A stretch of DNA of 57,582 nucleotides, from NCBI RefSeq assembly GCF_016654115.1, contig NZ_JAEQAZ010000123.1:1-57582 (forward strand). The letters are read 5' to 3'. Below, one piece after another: positions 45,501 through 52,607 of this stretch (position 1 is the first letter of the stretch; every line of letters begins with the position of its first letter). The notes under the pieces were generated by a model. It was given only the letters and a program-made list of their open reading frames with translations. It searched no databases and had not been told where the DNA came from. Both the position numbers and the translations under genes were made by a program. The DNA comes from Streptomyces sp. MBT53 (GTDB lineage Bacteria; Actinomycetota; Actinomycetes; Streptomycetales; Streptomycetaceae).

Positions 45501-45657
45501 TCATCGAGGCGTCGCCGGACACCACCGCGACCGCGTCCGGTGTCATCGCGGCCTGGCGCTCGAACAGTTCGGGAATCCCCGCGTCGGGGAGCTGCACGAC
45601 CGTATCGCCGACCGCCGGCAGCGATCGGTACTTCTCCATCGGATCGTGCACAACCAT
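39526..45657 (-). CDS. Initiating NRPS with degenerate second A domain (modules 1-2)
   Basis: A 2043-residue synthetase without an N-terminal condensation domain. Module 1: A about 20-530 (TSGSTGTPKG near 178; YGPTETT; NGKLDR near 520), T (GGDSIRS) near 571, E (HHLVIDG, NYLGRF) 640-1110. Module 2: C of DCL type (LQSGLLHHSML; HHVLFDGWS near 1258), a shrunken A-like region about 1585-1955, T (GGNSLLATR) near 1991. The module 1 code read by eye is DAYFWGVVF, closest to branched-chain (Ile/Val-like) codes I remember, so a D-aliphatic starter residue is likely. ATG 45657 was chosen; ATG 45639 is possible. It is divergent from the 46000 operon and shares the 45872 palindrome with it. The C-terminus is short and basic (RLRKTSRK), where the next NRPS would dock. 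Confidence 0.93.
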   Translation of the reverse strand: MVVHDPMEKYRSLPAVGDTVVQLPDAGIPELFERQAAMTPDAVAVVSGDASMTYGELDAGASGVARELLRRGVGPESVVAVAFPRSPELLVALLGVLKAGAAYLPTDPDYPAERVGFMWGDARPVLLLTTAGTAVDLPDSCPRLTLEDLAPADPAPGGRPPYGGPAVHADQLAYVIYTSGSTGTPKGIGVTHRDVVALAADRRWCGGAHERVLLHSPLAFDASVYEIWVPLLNGGRVVVDPAGDLTPGGLSRLVADHGITAVFLTTALFNLLVDEDVRCLAGLREVWTGGERVSPAAFRQAVDACPRTTFVHVYGPTETTVFAVCRPMDPARPVGGDVPIGRPMDHTRTYVLDGSLRRVPPGAAGELYVAGAGVARGYLNRSALTAERFVACPYGTAGERMYRTGDVVLTTPDGELVFQGRADAQVKVRGFRIEPGEIESVLLAHPDVAQAVVTAREDRGAGAGKQLVGYVVPAGAGDGGAALDSASLVGELRAFVAERLPEFMMPAALVVLEQLPLTPNGKLDRTALPAPEFTAMTYRAPRSAGEETLAGIFAEVLGLDRVGIDDDFFTIGGDSIRSIQVVTRARAHGVSVSAGEIFRHRTVTGLAEAAAANARDGGSPVLAELDGGGVGPMPLMPVAKWIEELGPGFDRLSQAMVLELPAGIDRGGLAATVTAVLDRHDLLRARLIPDGLLVDPPGSVDADRLIRDVTCDGQWSGEPWRHLLVGELDEAAGRLDPAAGVVAQFVRFEPPSGPGRLLVVLHHLVIDGVSWRILMPDFAAAWKRIRAGEAPEPAGTLTSARRWAHALVDDAAGAARVAELPLWRSTVDGPDPLLGSRRLDPAVDVRSTVEKVRVLLPVPVTEALLTAVPTVFHGGVNDGLLTGLALAVGQWRRTRGVDEPSTLLTLEGHGREEDAVPGADLSRTVGWFTSVFPVRLDLAGIDLDEAFAGGPAAGAALKAVKEQLLAVPGRGIGYGLLRYLNRETAEVLRAYPMGQIGFNYLGRFSAADMPEELRGLGWTGTAELAEFTELAELDAGHDAAMPALSEVDINATVTDTAAGPRLGAVFGAPTGVLSPAEVRELADLWCAALRGLARYAAEPGAGGLTPSDVPLVSVGQREIEAWEKVYPALVDVWPLTALQSGLLHHSMLAGADADTYQVQLVFGFEGAVDASRMRAAAQALLDRYASLRTAYVPDSAGDFVQLVVEGVTLPWREVRVAAEAYEEFLAEERSVPFDTAAPPLLRTTLVRIGAERTELVLTAHHVLFDGWSEPILLHDLLCLYASDGSAPADPPSFKDFLAWLAGRDQEQSVRAYARALEGVTGPTLLAPADLATGAAGFGELDVDLTAAEAQMLARRAADLGTTLNSVVQAAWAVLLAELTGGSDVVFGATVSGRPPTLAGVDSNVGLFINTLPVHVSCAPWKTLARVAADVQSAQAALLDHHDCGLADLHEATGLGVLFDTLVAFQSYPFDNTSIAEASSAAGLGVPSFRSIGGSHYPLVVMAEQDPHLRLRLQYRHSAFERDAAGRIADRFLRVLRAFLADPAGRVGAVDISTPDERNTSRPEPGTPEVSVPELFVRRAAAMPDAPALVVDEVPVTFRELNARADRLAGACLGLGLGPDSVVAVRCSDPVDQVVALLGVLKAGACFLPIDPEDPPQWSDAVVRDAGPRAVVVDQEAAGPSWGVPRIRVEAPAGDSGAADGGPTGPALPGHLAYVDYVPDESAQPCGTAVTRGGMAARVPRFETFFPGETLAVGPGTRATDLLLALCAGRTVEVRKEAPSAHGDAPDSDRIHVLSPSLAPAAAEAVGELYITGDVGRGHPGRPGLTAQRFVADPYGTAGSRMYRTGVLGPQGAPGTPAVGSPEVRTGRRAVESVLLAHPGVARAAVVTDGPGLVGYVVADGQAAVVADELRAFVARHLPDRLVPTALVEVDRLPMTANGRLDRRRLPAVAGEQHRTARGEREVLLSRLFSDVLGREEVGIDDDFFALGGNSLLATRLIGRIRNELGVEVSIRSVFQYTTIAELDAQWDDIATASGPRLRKTSRK
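39840..40900 (-). other. Eroded adenylation domain of module 2
   Basis: About 370 residues instead of about 500. The ATP loop TSGSTGxPKG is replaced by YVPDESAQPCGTAVTRGG, the whole A4-A6 specificity region is missing (the chain jumps from RIHVLSPSLAPAAAEAV to GELYITGD), YRTGD is YRTGV, the A8 hinge is missing and the A10 lysine is arginine (NGRLDRR). The frame is open throughout. It cannot be expected to adenylate. Confidence 0.88.
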
Positions 45658-45871
45658 CACCCCACGCGAACAGTGGATTCGGAGAATAAGTTCACATCGC
45701 AATACCGCGGACCACATCAATTCCGGGGCACGCAGAACCGACCAGAAGTTCCTGAGTATGAATTCATAAGGACCGTCGGCCCGCCTCCAGGACTTCCCAC
45801 ACCTTCATACGCGGGTGCTCCTCGGGTCAAGCACTCGCGATGCGGTCAACTCCCGGTCCGCAGTGCGTCGA

Positions 45872-45889
45872 TGTCCCGTCGACAGGACA
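45872..45889. promoter_or_regulatory. Operator-like palindrome, copy 3 (divergent NRPS / TE-SDR-AT promoters)
   Basis: TGTCCCGTCGACAGGACA: one mismatched pair from the perfect motif. It lies in the 45658-45999 gap between two divergent operons, 215 bp from the NRPS start and 111 bp from the thioesterase start, so it could control both. Nothing else gene-like is seen in the gap, which is comparatively AT-rich near 45680-45780. Confidence 0.7.
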
Positions 45890-45999
45890 CAGAGATGCCT
45901 TTACGGTGTGCCAGGCAGGGCCACGGCCCGCTCGCGACTCCGTCCCTTTCCCCTGCCCCGCATCCGGTAGTGAGTAGCTGGAGAAAGAACGAGGAAGCC

Positions 46000-46698
46000 A
46001 TGCCGTCAAAGCCATTTCCACTGGTCTGCTTGCCTTTTGCCGGGAGCGGAGCGGGTTTCTACCGCGCCTGGAAGGAAGTGCCGCCCACAGGCGTCACGGT
46101 GCTTCCGGTGCAACTGCCGGGACGCGAGGAACTGTTCCTGGAAGAGCCTTTCACCGACGCGACGGAAGCCGCCGAGCGACTCGCACCGCAGATCGCCGAA
46201 CTCACCGCGGAATTCCCGGACTTCGGGCTCTTCGGCCACAGTCTGGGCGCCGTGCTCTGCTACGAGATCGCATGGGAACTCCAGCGGCTCGGTCACCCGG
46301 GTCTCGCGCATCTCTACGTCAGCGGATCACCCGGACCGCGGAGCGGACGCGACTCCAGGGCGACGGGTCTGAACGACGACGAATTCGTCGAACGCGTACA
46401 GGAGTTCGCCGGATATCGGCACGCGGCGTTTGACAACCCGGATCTGCGGGAACTGCTGCTGCCCGTGCTCCGCGCGGATGTGGCCATGCACGAGAACTAC
46501 AAGCCGTCCACGAACGAGCCCCTGGCCGTTCCCGTCACCTCACTGCGCGGCAGTGACGACGCCCTGGTCTCCGGCGAGCACGCACGACAGTGGCGCGAGA
46601 TCACGAAGGCCGAATTCACCTACGTCGAACTGCCGGGCGGGCACATGTACGTGTCCGAATCGGCCGAAGCGCTGCTGCGCGTCGTCTCCGGAAGCTGA
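46000..46698 (+). CDS. Type II thioesterase / acyl transferase-like hydrolase
   Basis: A 232-residue alpha/beta hydrolase: LVCLPFAGSGAGFYRAW (oxyanion region), VQLPGREELFLEEPF, the nucleophile elbow FGLFGHSLGAVLCYEI (Ser) and the C-terminal YVELPGGHMYVSE (His). GAGGA lies 5 nt before ATG 46000. It heads an operon with an SDR (15 bp on) and a free-standing threonine-coded A-T protein. A second such hydrolase sits by the ligase-KR-carrier gene, so each free-standing adenylating protein has its own hydrolase neighbour. In syringomycin assembly an alpha/beta-hydrolase-fold transferase (SyrC, Cys nucleophile) shuttles Thr from an A-T protein; here the nucleophile is Ser, so editing is equally likely. 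Confidence 0.9.
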   Translation: MPSKPFPLVCLPFAGSGAGFYRAWKEVPPTGVTVLPVQLPGREELFLEEPFTDATEAAERLAPQIAELTAEFPDFGLFGHSLGAVLCYEIAWELQRLGHPGLAHLYVSGSPGPRSGRDSRATGLNDDEFVERVQEFAGYRHAAFDNPDLRELLLPVLRADVAMHENYKPSTNEPLAVPVTSLRGSDDALVSGEHARQWREITKAEFTYVELPGGHMYVSESAEALLRVVSGS

Positions 46699-46713
46699 AC
46701 GGGGCTGGAAGCC

Positions 46714-47544
46714 ATGGGCATGTCCCTGGAAGGCAAGACCGTCGTGATCACAGGAGCGGCCCGCGGTCTCGGCCGGGAGTGCGCCGTCCGGTTCGCGGAC
46801 GAAGGCGCCGACCTGGCGCTCCTGGACATCGCGGGCGATCTCGACGGTATCGGGTATCCGCTCGGCAGCCGGAGCCAGTTGGACCACACGGCGGAACTGT
46901 GTGAGCAGCGCGGCAGCGCCGTCGCCGTGGCCGCGGTCGACGTACGCGACGAGGCACAGGTCGAGGCCGCGGTGCGCGAAGCGCTGGCCCGGTTCCACAC
47001 CATCGACGTGCTCGTCAACAACGCCGGCATCGCGGCGCCCTCGGGTGTGGTGCTCCACGAGATCAGCGAGCCCGACTGGTCGCTCATGCTGGACGTCGAC
47101 CTCTCCGGCGCCTGGAGAATGATCAAGGCCGTGGCACCGGCGATGGTCGGGCAGAAGTCCGGCAGCATCATCAATGTGTCGTCCACGGCCGGTCTGGTCG
47201 GCTACCGCAACTTCAGCGGATACGTCACCGCCAAGCACGGCCTCATCGGTCTGACGAAGGCCGCGGCCCTGGACTACGCACCGCACCGGGTCCGGGTCAA
47301 CGCGCTGTGCCCCGGCTCGGTGCGGGACAACCCACTGGTCGAGGGCCGCATGCTGGCGGAGATCGCGCGTGCGCTCGATGTCCCGGCCGGGGAGTACGAG
47401 GACATCTTCCTCCGGGACCAGCCGATGAACGCGCTCGTCGAGTCCTCCGACATCGCGGGCGCCGCGACCTGGCTGGCCGGTGACGACTCCCGGCAGGTCA
47501 CCGGCAGTGTGATCACCGTCGACGGAGGGTTCACCAGCAGGTGA
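46714..47544 (+). CDS. Short-chain dehydrogenase/reductase
   Basis: A 276-residue classical SDR. The cofactor loop is VVITGAARGLGRECAVRFAD, the NNAG motif is LVNNAGIAAP, and the catalytic set is Ser in IINVSSTAGLVG with YVTAKHG (Tyr and Lys). The stretch ALLDIAGDLDGIGYPLGSRS suggests NAD-type binding, as in the mycofactocin-coupled/carveol-dehydrogenase-like branch. GGAAG precedes ATG 46714. It lies between the thioesterase and the A-T protein, overlapping an alternative GTG start of the latter (47541). It may oxidise a carrier-bound residue such as Thr at the beta-hydroxyl, or another precursor; this is inference from position only. Confidence 0.88.
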   Translation: MGMSLEGKTVVITGAARGLGRECAVRFADEGADLALLDIAGDLDGIGYPLGSRSQLDHTAELCEQRGSAVAVAAVDVRDEAQVEAAVREALARFHTIDVLVNNAGIAAPSGVVLHEISEPDWSLMLDVDLSGAWRMIKAVAPAMVGQKSGSIINVSSTAGLVGYRNFSGYVTAKHGLIGLTKAAALDYAPHRVRVNALCPGSVRDNPLVEGRMLAEIARALDVPAGEYEDIFLRDQPMNALVESSDIAGAATWLAGDDSRQVTGSVITVDGGFTSR

Positions 47545-47597
47545 GCCCGGGAACGCAGGGGCCTGAGACCGCTCCGACACCGGCAGGAGACCGGACC

Positions 47598-50522
47598 ATG
47601 GCGACACGTACCGAGAACGCGGCTGCCGAGATCGATCCCCGCACCGCGCCGGCAACCGACCGAGGACACCCTGTGCTGCCGTCCCGGCAACGCCTGCCGG
47701 ACCGAGGACGCGACTGCCACGCCCTGATCGTGCCGCTGCCGGCTCCGGTCGACCCGGCGGCCGTTCGCCGACGGCTGGACGAAGCGGGTCGACGGTGTGC
47801 CGGTCTGCGGACGTCGAGGCTCTGGGAGACCGCCGTACCGACGCCGCGGAACACCCCGGCAGCCCGCAGACGGCTGCGTACGGAGGCGCTCCGGCCGGTC
47901 CGCGACGACTCGTTCCCCCTGCGGGCCGTCCTGGTGCGGTACAGCGACGGCACCGCGCATCTCGTACTCGTCGCCGACCGTCGACGGGTCGCACGCACCG
48001 TCCTCGCCCGGCTGGCCGCCACAGCGCTGTCCGGCACCGACCACGGCGAGGACGACGCGCCCCTCCCGGTCACCGGGGCGACGGCAGCGCCCGCCGTGCC
48101 GTGGGCGCCGGTCGACTGGGGGCTCGGGGACCCGGACCGCCGTGCCGTCGTCAGCGGCCGCCCGCTCGTCCTGCCGCCTGCCGCGGTGAGCGGGAAGCTG
48201 CTGCTGGGTGCCGTCGCGCTGGCCACGGCCAGGTACCAGGGGGAGGGAACCGTCGAGGTCGGGTACCTCGACCCCGGGTCCGGCGGCCAGGACGTCAGGG
48301 TTCTGCGCGTCGGGGAGATCGACGAAGAGCAGGGACCCGCCCGCCTTCTCGCACAACTGGATCACACCTCGCCCGCCGCCGCGGGGCCGGAACTGCCCGC
48401 GGTGGGCCTCGTCGTGTCCGACGCGGACGACCACACGTACCTGCCCGCGCTGGCGCCGCTCTTCCCTCTCACCCTGCACTGCGCGCAACGGGCCGACGGC
48501 AGGGTCGAGGCGTCGGCCTGGTTCGACGAGGGCACGATCTCGCCGCACGTGGCCGAGTCGTTCTGCGCGTCCGTCGAGCGGCTGGCGGCCCGGCTCGCGA
48601 CGGAACCGGGCGAATCCGCCCTGTCGGCCCTGCCGCTCATGAGCCCGGAGACCACGGCGGAGGTGCTGCGCCTGGGCGGTGCCGGCCGCCGGCTCGGTGC
48701 GACCGGACGGATCGACCGGCGGTTCGAGGACGTGGCCCGCCGCTTCCCGGACGCGGTGGCCCTCGTGGACGAGGGCGGAGAGCTGACCTATCGTCAGCTC
48801 GACGAGCGGGCCGACGCGGTCGCGGCAGGACTGCGCGGCCTCGGCATCGCCCCCGCGACCAGGGTGGGCGTCTGCCTGGACCGCGGTGCCACCCTCGTCG
48901 TCGCCCTCCTGGGCATCCTGAAGGCGGGCTGCGCCTACGTGCCGATGGACTTCGGATACCCGGCGGACCGGCTGACGTACATCGTCGACGACGCACAACT
49001 CGCCCTTGTCATCGGCGATTCCGCACACTTCCCCGAGATTCCGGATGTACGGGTCGTCGGCCCCGACGAGCTGGGCGAGGCCCGCGACCCCGCCCACGCC
49101 ACGGCCGCCGGACGGCACGGAAGCCCCGCCGACGCCGCCTACGTGATCTACACCTCGGGATCCACCGGCCGGCCCAAGGGCGTGGTCGTCCCCCATCGCA
49201 ATGTGACCGCGCTGCTGGAGGCCACCGCCGCGGACTTCGCACTCGGCCCCGACGACGTGTGGACCCTCTTCCATTCGAGCGCCTTCGATTTCTCGGTGTG
49301 GGAGATCTGGGGCTGTCTGCTCACGGGCGGCCGGCTCGTCGTCGTCTCCTACTGGACGGCACGGGACACCGACGAGTTCCATCGGCTGCTGGCCGAACAG
49401 CGGGTCACCGTGCTCAACCAGACCCCGTCCGCATTCGCCCAGCTCGTCCGCGCGGACCGGTCCGCGAAGGACGAACTGTCGGTGCGGCTGCTGGTGTTCG
49501 GCGGCGAGCCGCTCGACGTACAGGTGCTCGCCCCGTGGTTCGCACGGCACTCCCCCTCCTGGTGCCGCGTCGTGAACATGTTCGGCATCACGGAGACCAC
49601 CGTCCATGTCACCGCGAAGACGGTCACGCCGGCCGATCTCGTCGCCGGGTCCCGGTCGGTCGGCCGCGCACTCCCGGGCTGGTCCCTGTCCGTACGGGAC
49701 ACCAGGGGCCGCGTCCTTCCTCCGGGTGCGGCCGGGGAGATCCACGTCGGCGGTGCCGGTGTGGCGGACGGCTATCTGGGCCGGCCGGAGCTGACCGCGC
49801 AGCGGTTCGTCGTCGACGAAGCCACCGGTGAACGCCTCTACCGCAGCGGGGACAAGGGACGACTGCGACCCGACGGCCTGCTCGACCACCTCGGCAGGCT
49901 CGACAACCAGGTCAAGATCCGCGGACACCGCATCGAACTGGACGAGATCCGGTCCGTCCTGGCCGGCGACCCGGCCGTGAGCGCCGCCGCCGTCGTCGTC
50001 GGCCAGGACTCCCCCCACGACTCCGCGAGCAGGCGGATCGACGCCTACGTCGTGCTCGACAGGAACCGCGCGCGGAACACCGACATCCGGCAGATCCTCG
50101 ACAACGCCCGCCGCATCCTGCCCGACTACATGGTTCCGTCGACGCTCACCGAGATCCCCGCCGTTCCGCTCACCGCAAACGGCAAGCCGGACGTGACACG
50201 TCTCCCGCCACCCGCTCGGGCAGCAACGGCCGACCACCGGCCCCACGTCGAGGAACGGACACTGGTACCGGACGCGACACCGCCCGACGACGGCCTCGGC
50301 CGGGAGATTCTGGAGATCTGGGAAAAGATCCTGAAGACCGCGGTGGCCAGGAGCGACAACTTCTTCGAACTCGGCGGCAATTCCCTGCTCGTGGTGCATG
50401 TCCTCACCACGATGCGCGAGCGAGGACTGCCCCGGGTCACGCTCCGCGACTTCTACGCCAACTCGACCGCCGACCAGTTCATCGGACTCGTCGAAGGCGC
50501 ACGCGGCAGCGTCATGCCGTAA
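47598..50522 (+). CDS. Free-standing A-T protein with threonine code and vestigial C domain
   Basis: A 974-residue protein. The first about 340 residues resemble a decayed condensation domain with no HHxxxDG motif. The adenylation domain spans about 375-865, with YVIYTSGSTGRPKGVVVPHR, FDFSVWEIWG, the unusual FGITETT in place of YGPTE, RSGDKGRLRPDG, LDNQVKIRGHRIELDEI and the A10 lysine in LTANGKPDV. The carrier is at about 920-970 (FFELGGNSLLVVH). The pocket read by eye is D-F-W-N-V-G-M-V-H, essentially the known threonine code DFWNIGMVHK. It would load Thr on its own carrier for use elsewhere, in the manner of SyrB1. ATG 47598 follows AGGAG at good spacing; GTG 47541, overlapping the SDR stop, is an alternative start. 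A hairpin follows the stop. Confidence 0.88.
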   Translation: MATRTENAAAEIDPRTAPATDRGHPVLPSRQRLPDRGRDCHALIVPLPAPVDPAAVRRRLDEAGRRCAGLRTSRLWETAVPTPRNTPAARRRLRTEALRPVRDDSFPLRAVLVRYSDGTAHLVLVADRRRVARTVLARLAATALSGTDHGEDDAPLPVTGATAAPAVPWAPVDWGLGDPDRRAVVSGRPLVLPPAAVSGKLLLGAVALATARYQGEGTVEVGYLDPGSGGQDVRVLRVGEIDEEQGPARLLAQLDHTSPAAAGPELPAVGLVVSDADDHTYLPALAPLFPLTLHCAQRADGRVEASAWFDEGTISPHVAESFCASVERLAARLATEPGESALSALPLMSPETTAEVLRLGGAGRRLGATGRIDRRFEDVARRFPDAVALVDEGGELTYRQLDERADAVAAGLRGLGIAPATRVGVCLDRGATLVVALLGILKAGCAYVPMDFGYPADRLTYIVDDAQLALVIGDSAHFPEIPDVRVVGPDELGEARDPAHATAAGRHGSPADAAYVIYTSGSTGRPKGVVVPHRNVTALLEATAADFALGPDDVWTLFHSSAFDFSVWEIWGCLLTGGRLVVVSYWTARDTDEFHRLLAEQRVTVLNQTPSAFAQLVRADRSAKDELSVRLLVFGGEPLDVQVLAPWFARHSPSWCRVVNMFGITETTVHVTAKTVTPADLVAGSRSVGRALPGWSLSVRDTRGRVLPPGAAGEIHVGGAGVADGYLGRPELTAQRFVVDEATGERLYRSGDKGRLRPDGLLDHLGRLDNQVKIRGHRIELDEIRSVLAGDPAVSAAAVVVGQDSPHDSASRRIDAYVVLDRNRARNTDIRQILDNARRILPDYMVPSTLTEIPAVPLTANGKPDVTRLPPPARAATADHRPHVEERTLVPDATPPDDGLGREILEIWEKILKTAVARSDNFFELGGNSLLVVHVLTTMRERGLPRVTLRDFYANSTADQFIGLVEGARGSVMP

Positions 50523-50547
50523 GGGGACGGAACACCGCTCGCAGCAG

Positions 50548-50569
50548 TGACCGCGGGACCCGGCGGTCA
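50548..50569 (+). terminator. Hairpin after the TE-SDR-AT operon
   Basis: TGACCGC (50548-50554) and GCGGTCA (50563-50569) pair around an 8-nt loop, 25 bp after the A-T protein stop. Only about 20 bp separate it from the operator array of the next gene. Confidence 0.5.
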
Positions 50570-50591
50570 TGATCGTGGACGGGCTTGCACC

Positions 50592-50623
50592 TCGCGCCAC
50601 GTCAGCGTGAGGATGACGCCATG
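50592..50623. promoter_or_regulatory. 11-bp-phased operator over the start of RHH gene 2
   Basis: TCGCGCCA (50592), CAGCGTGA (50603) and TGACGCCA (50614-50621) begin at exact 11-bp steps, the last covering the first base of the ATG. Same layout as at 16589-16620 and 54990-55022, although the repeat units are more diverged here. Confidence 0.6.
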
Positions 50624-51172
50624 GAACTCATGCGGTATGTCGACAATCTGCGACAGGAACTGTTGACCGCCGCCGAGGCCGGTGATGTGCAGTCACGCGA
50701 ACTCGCCGAACGCCTCGTCGCGCCACTGTCGTCCGCCGTCCGGCTGGTCCTGCTCGACGCCCTGTCGGCCGCCGCGGACGAGATCACCCGCGAACTGGCG
50801 CCGGGCGCTGTCGAGATCCGGCTGCGCGGACTGGACCCCGCTTTCGTCGTCACACCGCCACCGGCCGGATACGGCTCGGCAGGCCCCGAGGACGACTTCG
50901 CCCCCTCGCGCCATGGCGCAGCCCCGTCCGCGCCGACCCCGCCAACGCCCGAGTATGGCGCCAAGGAAGGCGCCATGGCTCGTATCAACTTCCGTCCTCC
51001 CGAGCACCTGAAGGCCCGGATCGAGGAAGCCGCGGGCCGTGAGGGGCTGTCGGTCAACGCCTGGCTGGTCCGGATGTCCTCCGCCATGCTGAGCCAGGAG
51101 GAGCAGACGGGCCGCCGGCCCGAACGGCGCACCCCGCAGGGCGGCCAGAGTCTCAGCGGCTGGGTGCGCTGA
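50621..51172 (+). CDS. HicB-like ribbon-helix-helix regulator (copy 2)
   Basis: A 183-residue homologue of the 16075-16590 gene: N-terminal domain (MELMRYVDNLRQELLTAAEA to GLDPAFVVTPPP), a proline- and alanine-rich linker (about 88-117), then the ribbon-helix-helix part ARINFRPPEHLKARIEEAAG and REGLSVNAWLVRMSSAML. GAGGA precedes ATG 50621. An internal in-frame ATG at 50975 (MARINFRPPEHL), with GGAAGG just upstream and two TGGCGCCA-like boxes around it, could give the DNA-binding domain alone. No DUF4097 or pump gene follows, so it may act on the other two operator arrays. Confidence 0.85.
   Translation: MELMRYVDNLRQELLTAAEAGDVQSRELAERLVAPLSSAVRLVLLDALSAAADEITRELAPGAVEIRLRGLDPAFVVTPPPAGYGSAGPEDDFAPSRHGAAPSAPTPPTPEYGAKEGAMARINFRPPEHLKARIEEAAGREGLSVNAWLVRMSSAMLSQEEQTGRRPERRTPQGGQSLSGWVR
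50956..50977 (+). promoter_or_regulatory. Operator-like boxes and internal start inside RHH gene 2
   Basis: TGGCGCCA (50956-50963) and AGGCGCCA (50968-50975) bracket AAGGAAGG and end at the in-frame ATG 50975 that would start a free ribbon-helix-helix protein of 65 residues. Spacing is 12 rather than 11 bp. Confidence 0.4.
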
Positions 51173-51788
51173 TTCCGCTGGCCGAATATTTACTCCCTCT
51201 GGCCAGAAACCGAGCTGTGCCGCAAGTTCATTTCTCGGGTGCAACAAGCGGAATATAATCTTCCTATAAGGGCAATCGGCGAAACTGGAGTGCCACGCCC
51301 TTTGAATTTTCAATTTCGCAGACAGATTCGCTTCGTTCTTGAATCTTCAGCCCGTTCTGGGTTCTACTTGGCATGACCTTTGGAGCGGATCCCTCGGGAT
51401 CCCCTCGATGCCGACAGGCACATGCGCCGGCAACTTCATGTCTAGGGGGACTTGTGGTCGATGCGTACGGGGCGACTGGATGCAGGACGCATTCTCACAG
51501 ACGCCGACCTGACTCCCGTAGGGCGGATGCGAGCGGTTCCCCGCATCCGCGGCCCTCGGACAGCAACTGACTGGAAACCGGCACGCCGGATTCGGCGAAC
51601 GACCGGAACAGCGCCGTCGTTGGACCGTCCGGCGACGATTGCACCGTCGGCTCCTTATCACCGCGCACAAAGGTGATCAAGGCTGCGCCGAATACAGTCG
51701 CGCTGTCGGACCCCTATGCATATGGTCCTGCTCGAGAGCGGGCCGATATGTCCCTCCCCCCATGGACGTATACGCACAAGGAGGCATG
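51173..51788. other. 616-bp regulatory gap upstream of the lmbU-like gene
   Basis: I find no gene here. The first 170 bp are AT-rich for this genome and include a perfect TATAAT (51254-51259) with TTTCTC 17 bp upstream, a weak -35. A perfect inverted repeat GGATCCC-TC-GGGATCC lies at 51387-51402. Nearer the gene, GGACC (51708-51712) and GGTCC (51724-51728) flank an imperfect symmetric centre around TATGCATA. AAGGAGG immediately precedes the lmbU-like start. The length suggests a long leader or several control sites. Confidence 0.45.
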
Positions 51789-52487
51789 ATGACGAATCAG
51801 GCTGCTGAGCTCGAGGAATCCACGGCTGTGTTGTTCCGCAGAAATCCGGACAGCGTGCCACGACGGCGAAGAGCCGGTATCGACGAGCCTTGCGGTCAGG
51901 TACTCACGACCAATGTGGGGCTTCGGATTCCTGTCGGCCTGACGTTCGACGACTGGGAACGGGCCGGGCGTCAGCTCTCGGGAATAGTCAGCTCCTCGTC
52001 CTGGTGGCTCGGTGACTGGCTGGTCTACGGGAAGGATCACTACACCGACCGGTATCAGCGCGGAATCCGCGCGGCCGGTCTGCAGTACCAAACGCTGCGG
52101 AACTACGCATGGGTCTCACGGCGCTTCGAGTTACACCGACGTCGCGTCGCACTCACCTTCCAACACCACGCGGAACTCGCCTCTCTGTCGGTCGACGAAC
52201 AGGACATGTGGCTCGACCGGGCCGAACAGATGACATGGACGACCAAGCAGCTGCGCAATGCCATCCGAATGGCCCGTGCGGACGAGAGGCAGCACGGACA
52301 GCAGATCGAACCCACCCAGCAGCTGGCAGTACCCGGAAATCGCCTTCAGTGGTGGCACAAGGCCGCGGAGCAGTCAGGCACCGACTTCGACCAGTGGGTG
52401 CTCGCCACGCTCGACAACGCGGCGGAACAGGCTCTGGAGGAACAGCGAACGGGCTCCGGCGGAACGGACAGAGCCATCACCGTCTGA
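51789..52487 (+). CDS. LmbU-family cluster-situated regulator with a TTA codon
   Basis: A 232-residue protein of the LmbU family, which includes LmbU of lincomycin and, as I recall, HmtD of himastatin. Recognisable parts: VGLTFDDWERAGRQLSGI, SSSWWLGDWLVYGKDHY, LQYQTLRNYAWVSRRFEL and VALTFQHHAELASLSVDEQD, then a helix-turn-helix-like DRAEQMTWTTKQLRNAIRMA. These are DNA-binding activators of their own clusters. Leu 115 is encoded by TTA (52131-52133), so translation should depend on the bldA tRNA. GGAGG precedes the start; ATG 51786 is an alternative. It is followed by a bidirectional terminator and faces the piperazate synthase gene. It is the best candidate in the window for the protein reading the four 20-bp palindromes. 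Confidence 0.9.
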   Translation: MTNQAAELEESTAVLFRRNPDSVPRRRRAGIDEPCGQVLTTNVGLRIPVGLTFDDWERAGRQLSGIVSSSSWWLGDWLVYGKDHYTDRYQRGIRAAGLQYQTLRNYAWVSRRFELHRRRVALTFQHHAELASLSVDEQDMWLDRAEQMTWTTKQLRNAIRMARADERQHGQQIEPTQQLAVPGNRLQWWHKAAEQSGTDFDQWVLATLDNAAEQALEEQRTGSGGTDRAITV

Positions 52488-52554
52488 TCCGACGGGTCCC
52501 GACAGGGCCTGGGGCCGTCCGCTCCACCGCCCGACGAGCGCAGGACGACATGAG

Positions 52555-52594
52555 GGCGAGGGCCCGCACTCCGGACGGAGTGCGGGCCCTCGCC
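52555..52594. terminator. Perfect bidirectional terminator
   Basis: A 19-bp perfect inverted repeat (52555-52573 with 52576-52594; core GGGCCCGCACTCCG) with only 2 nt between the arms. It sits in the 120 bp between the convergent lmbU-like and ktzT-like genes and can serve both. Confidence 0.85.
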
Positions 52595-52607
52595 GTGGCT
52601 CCGACGA

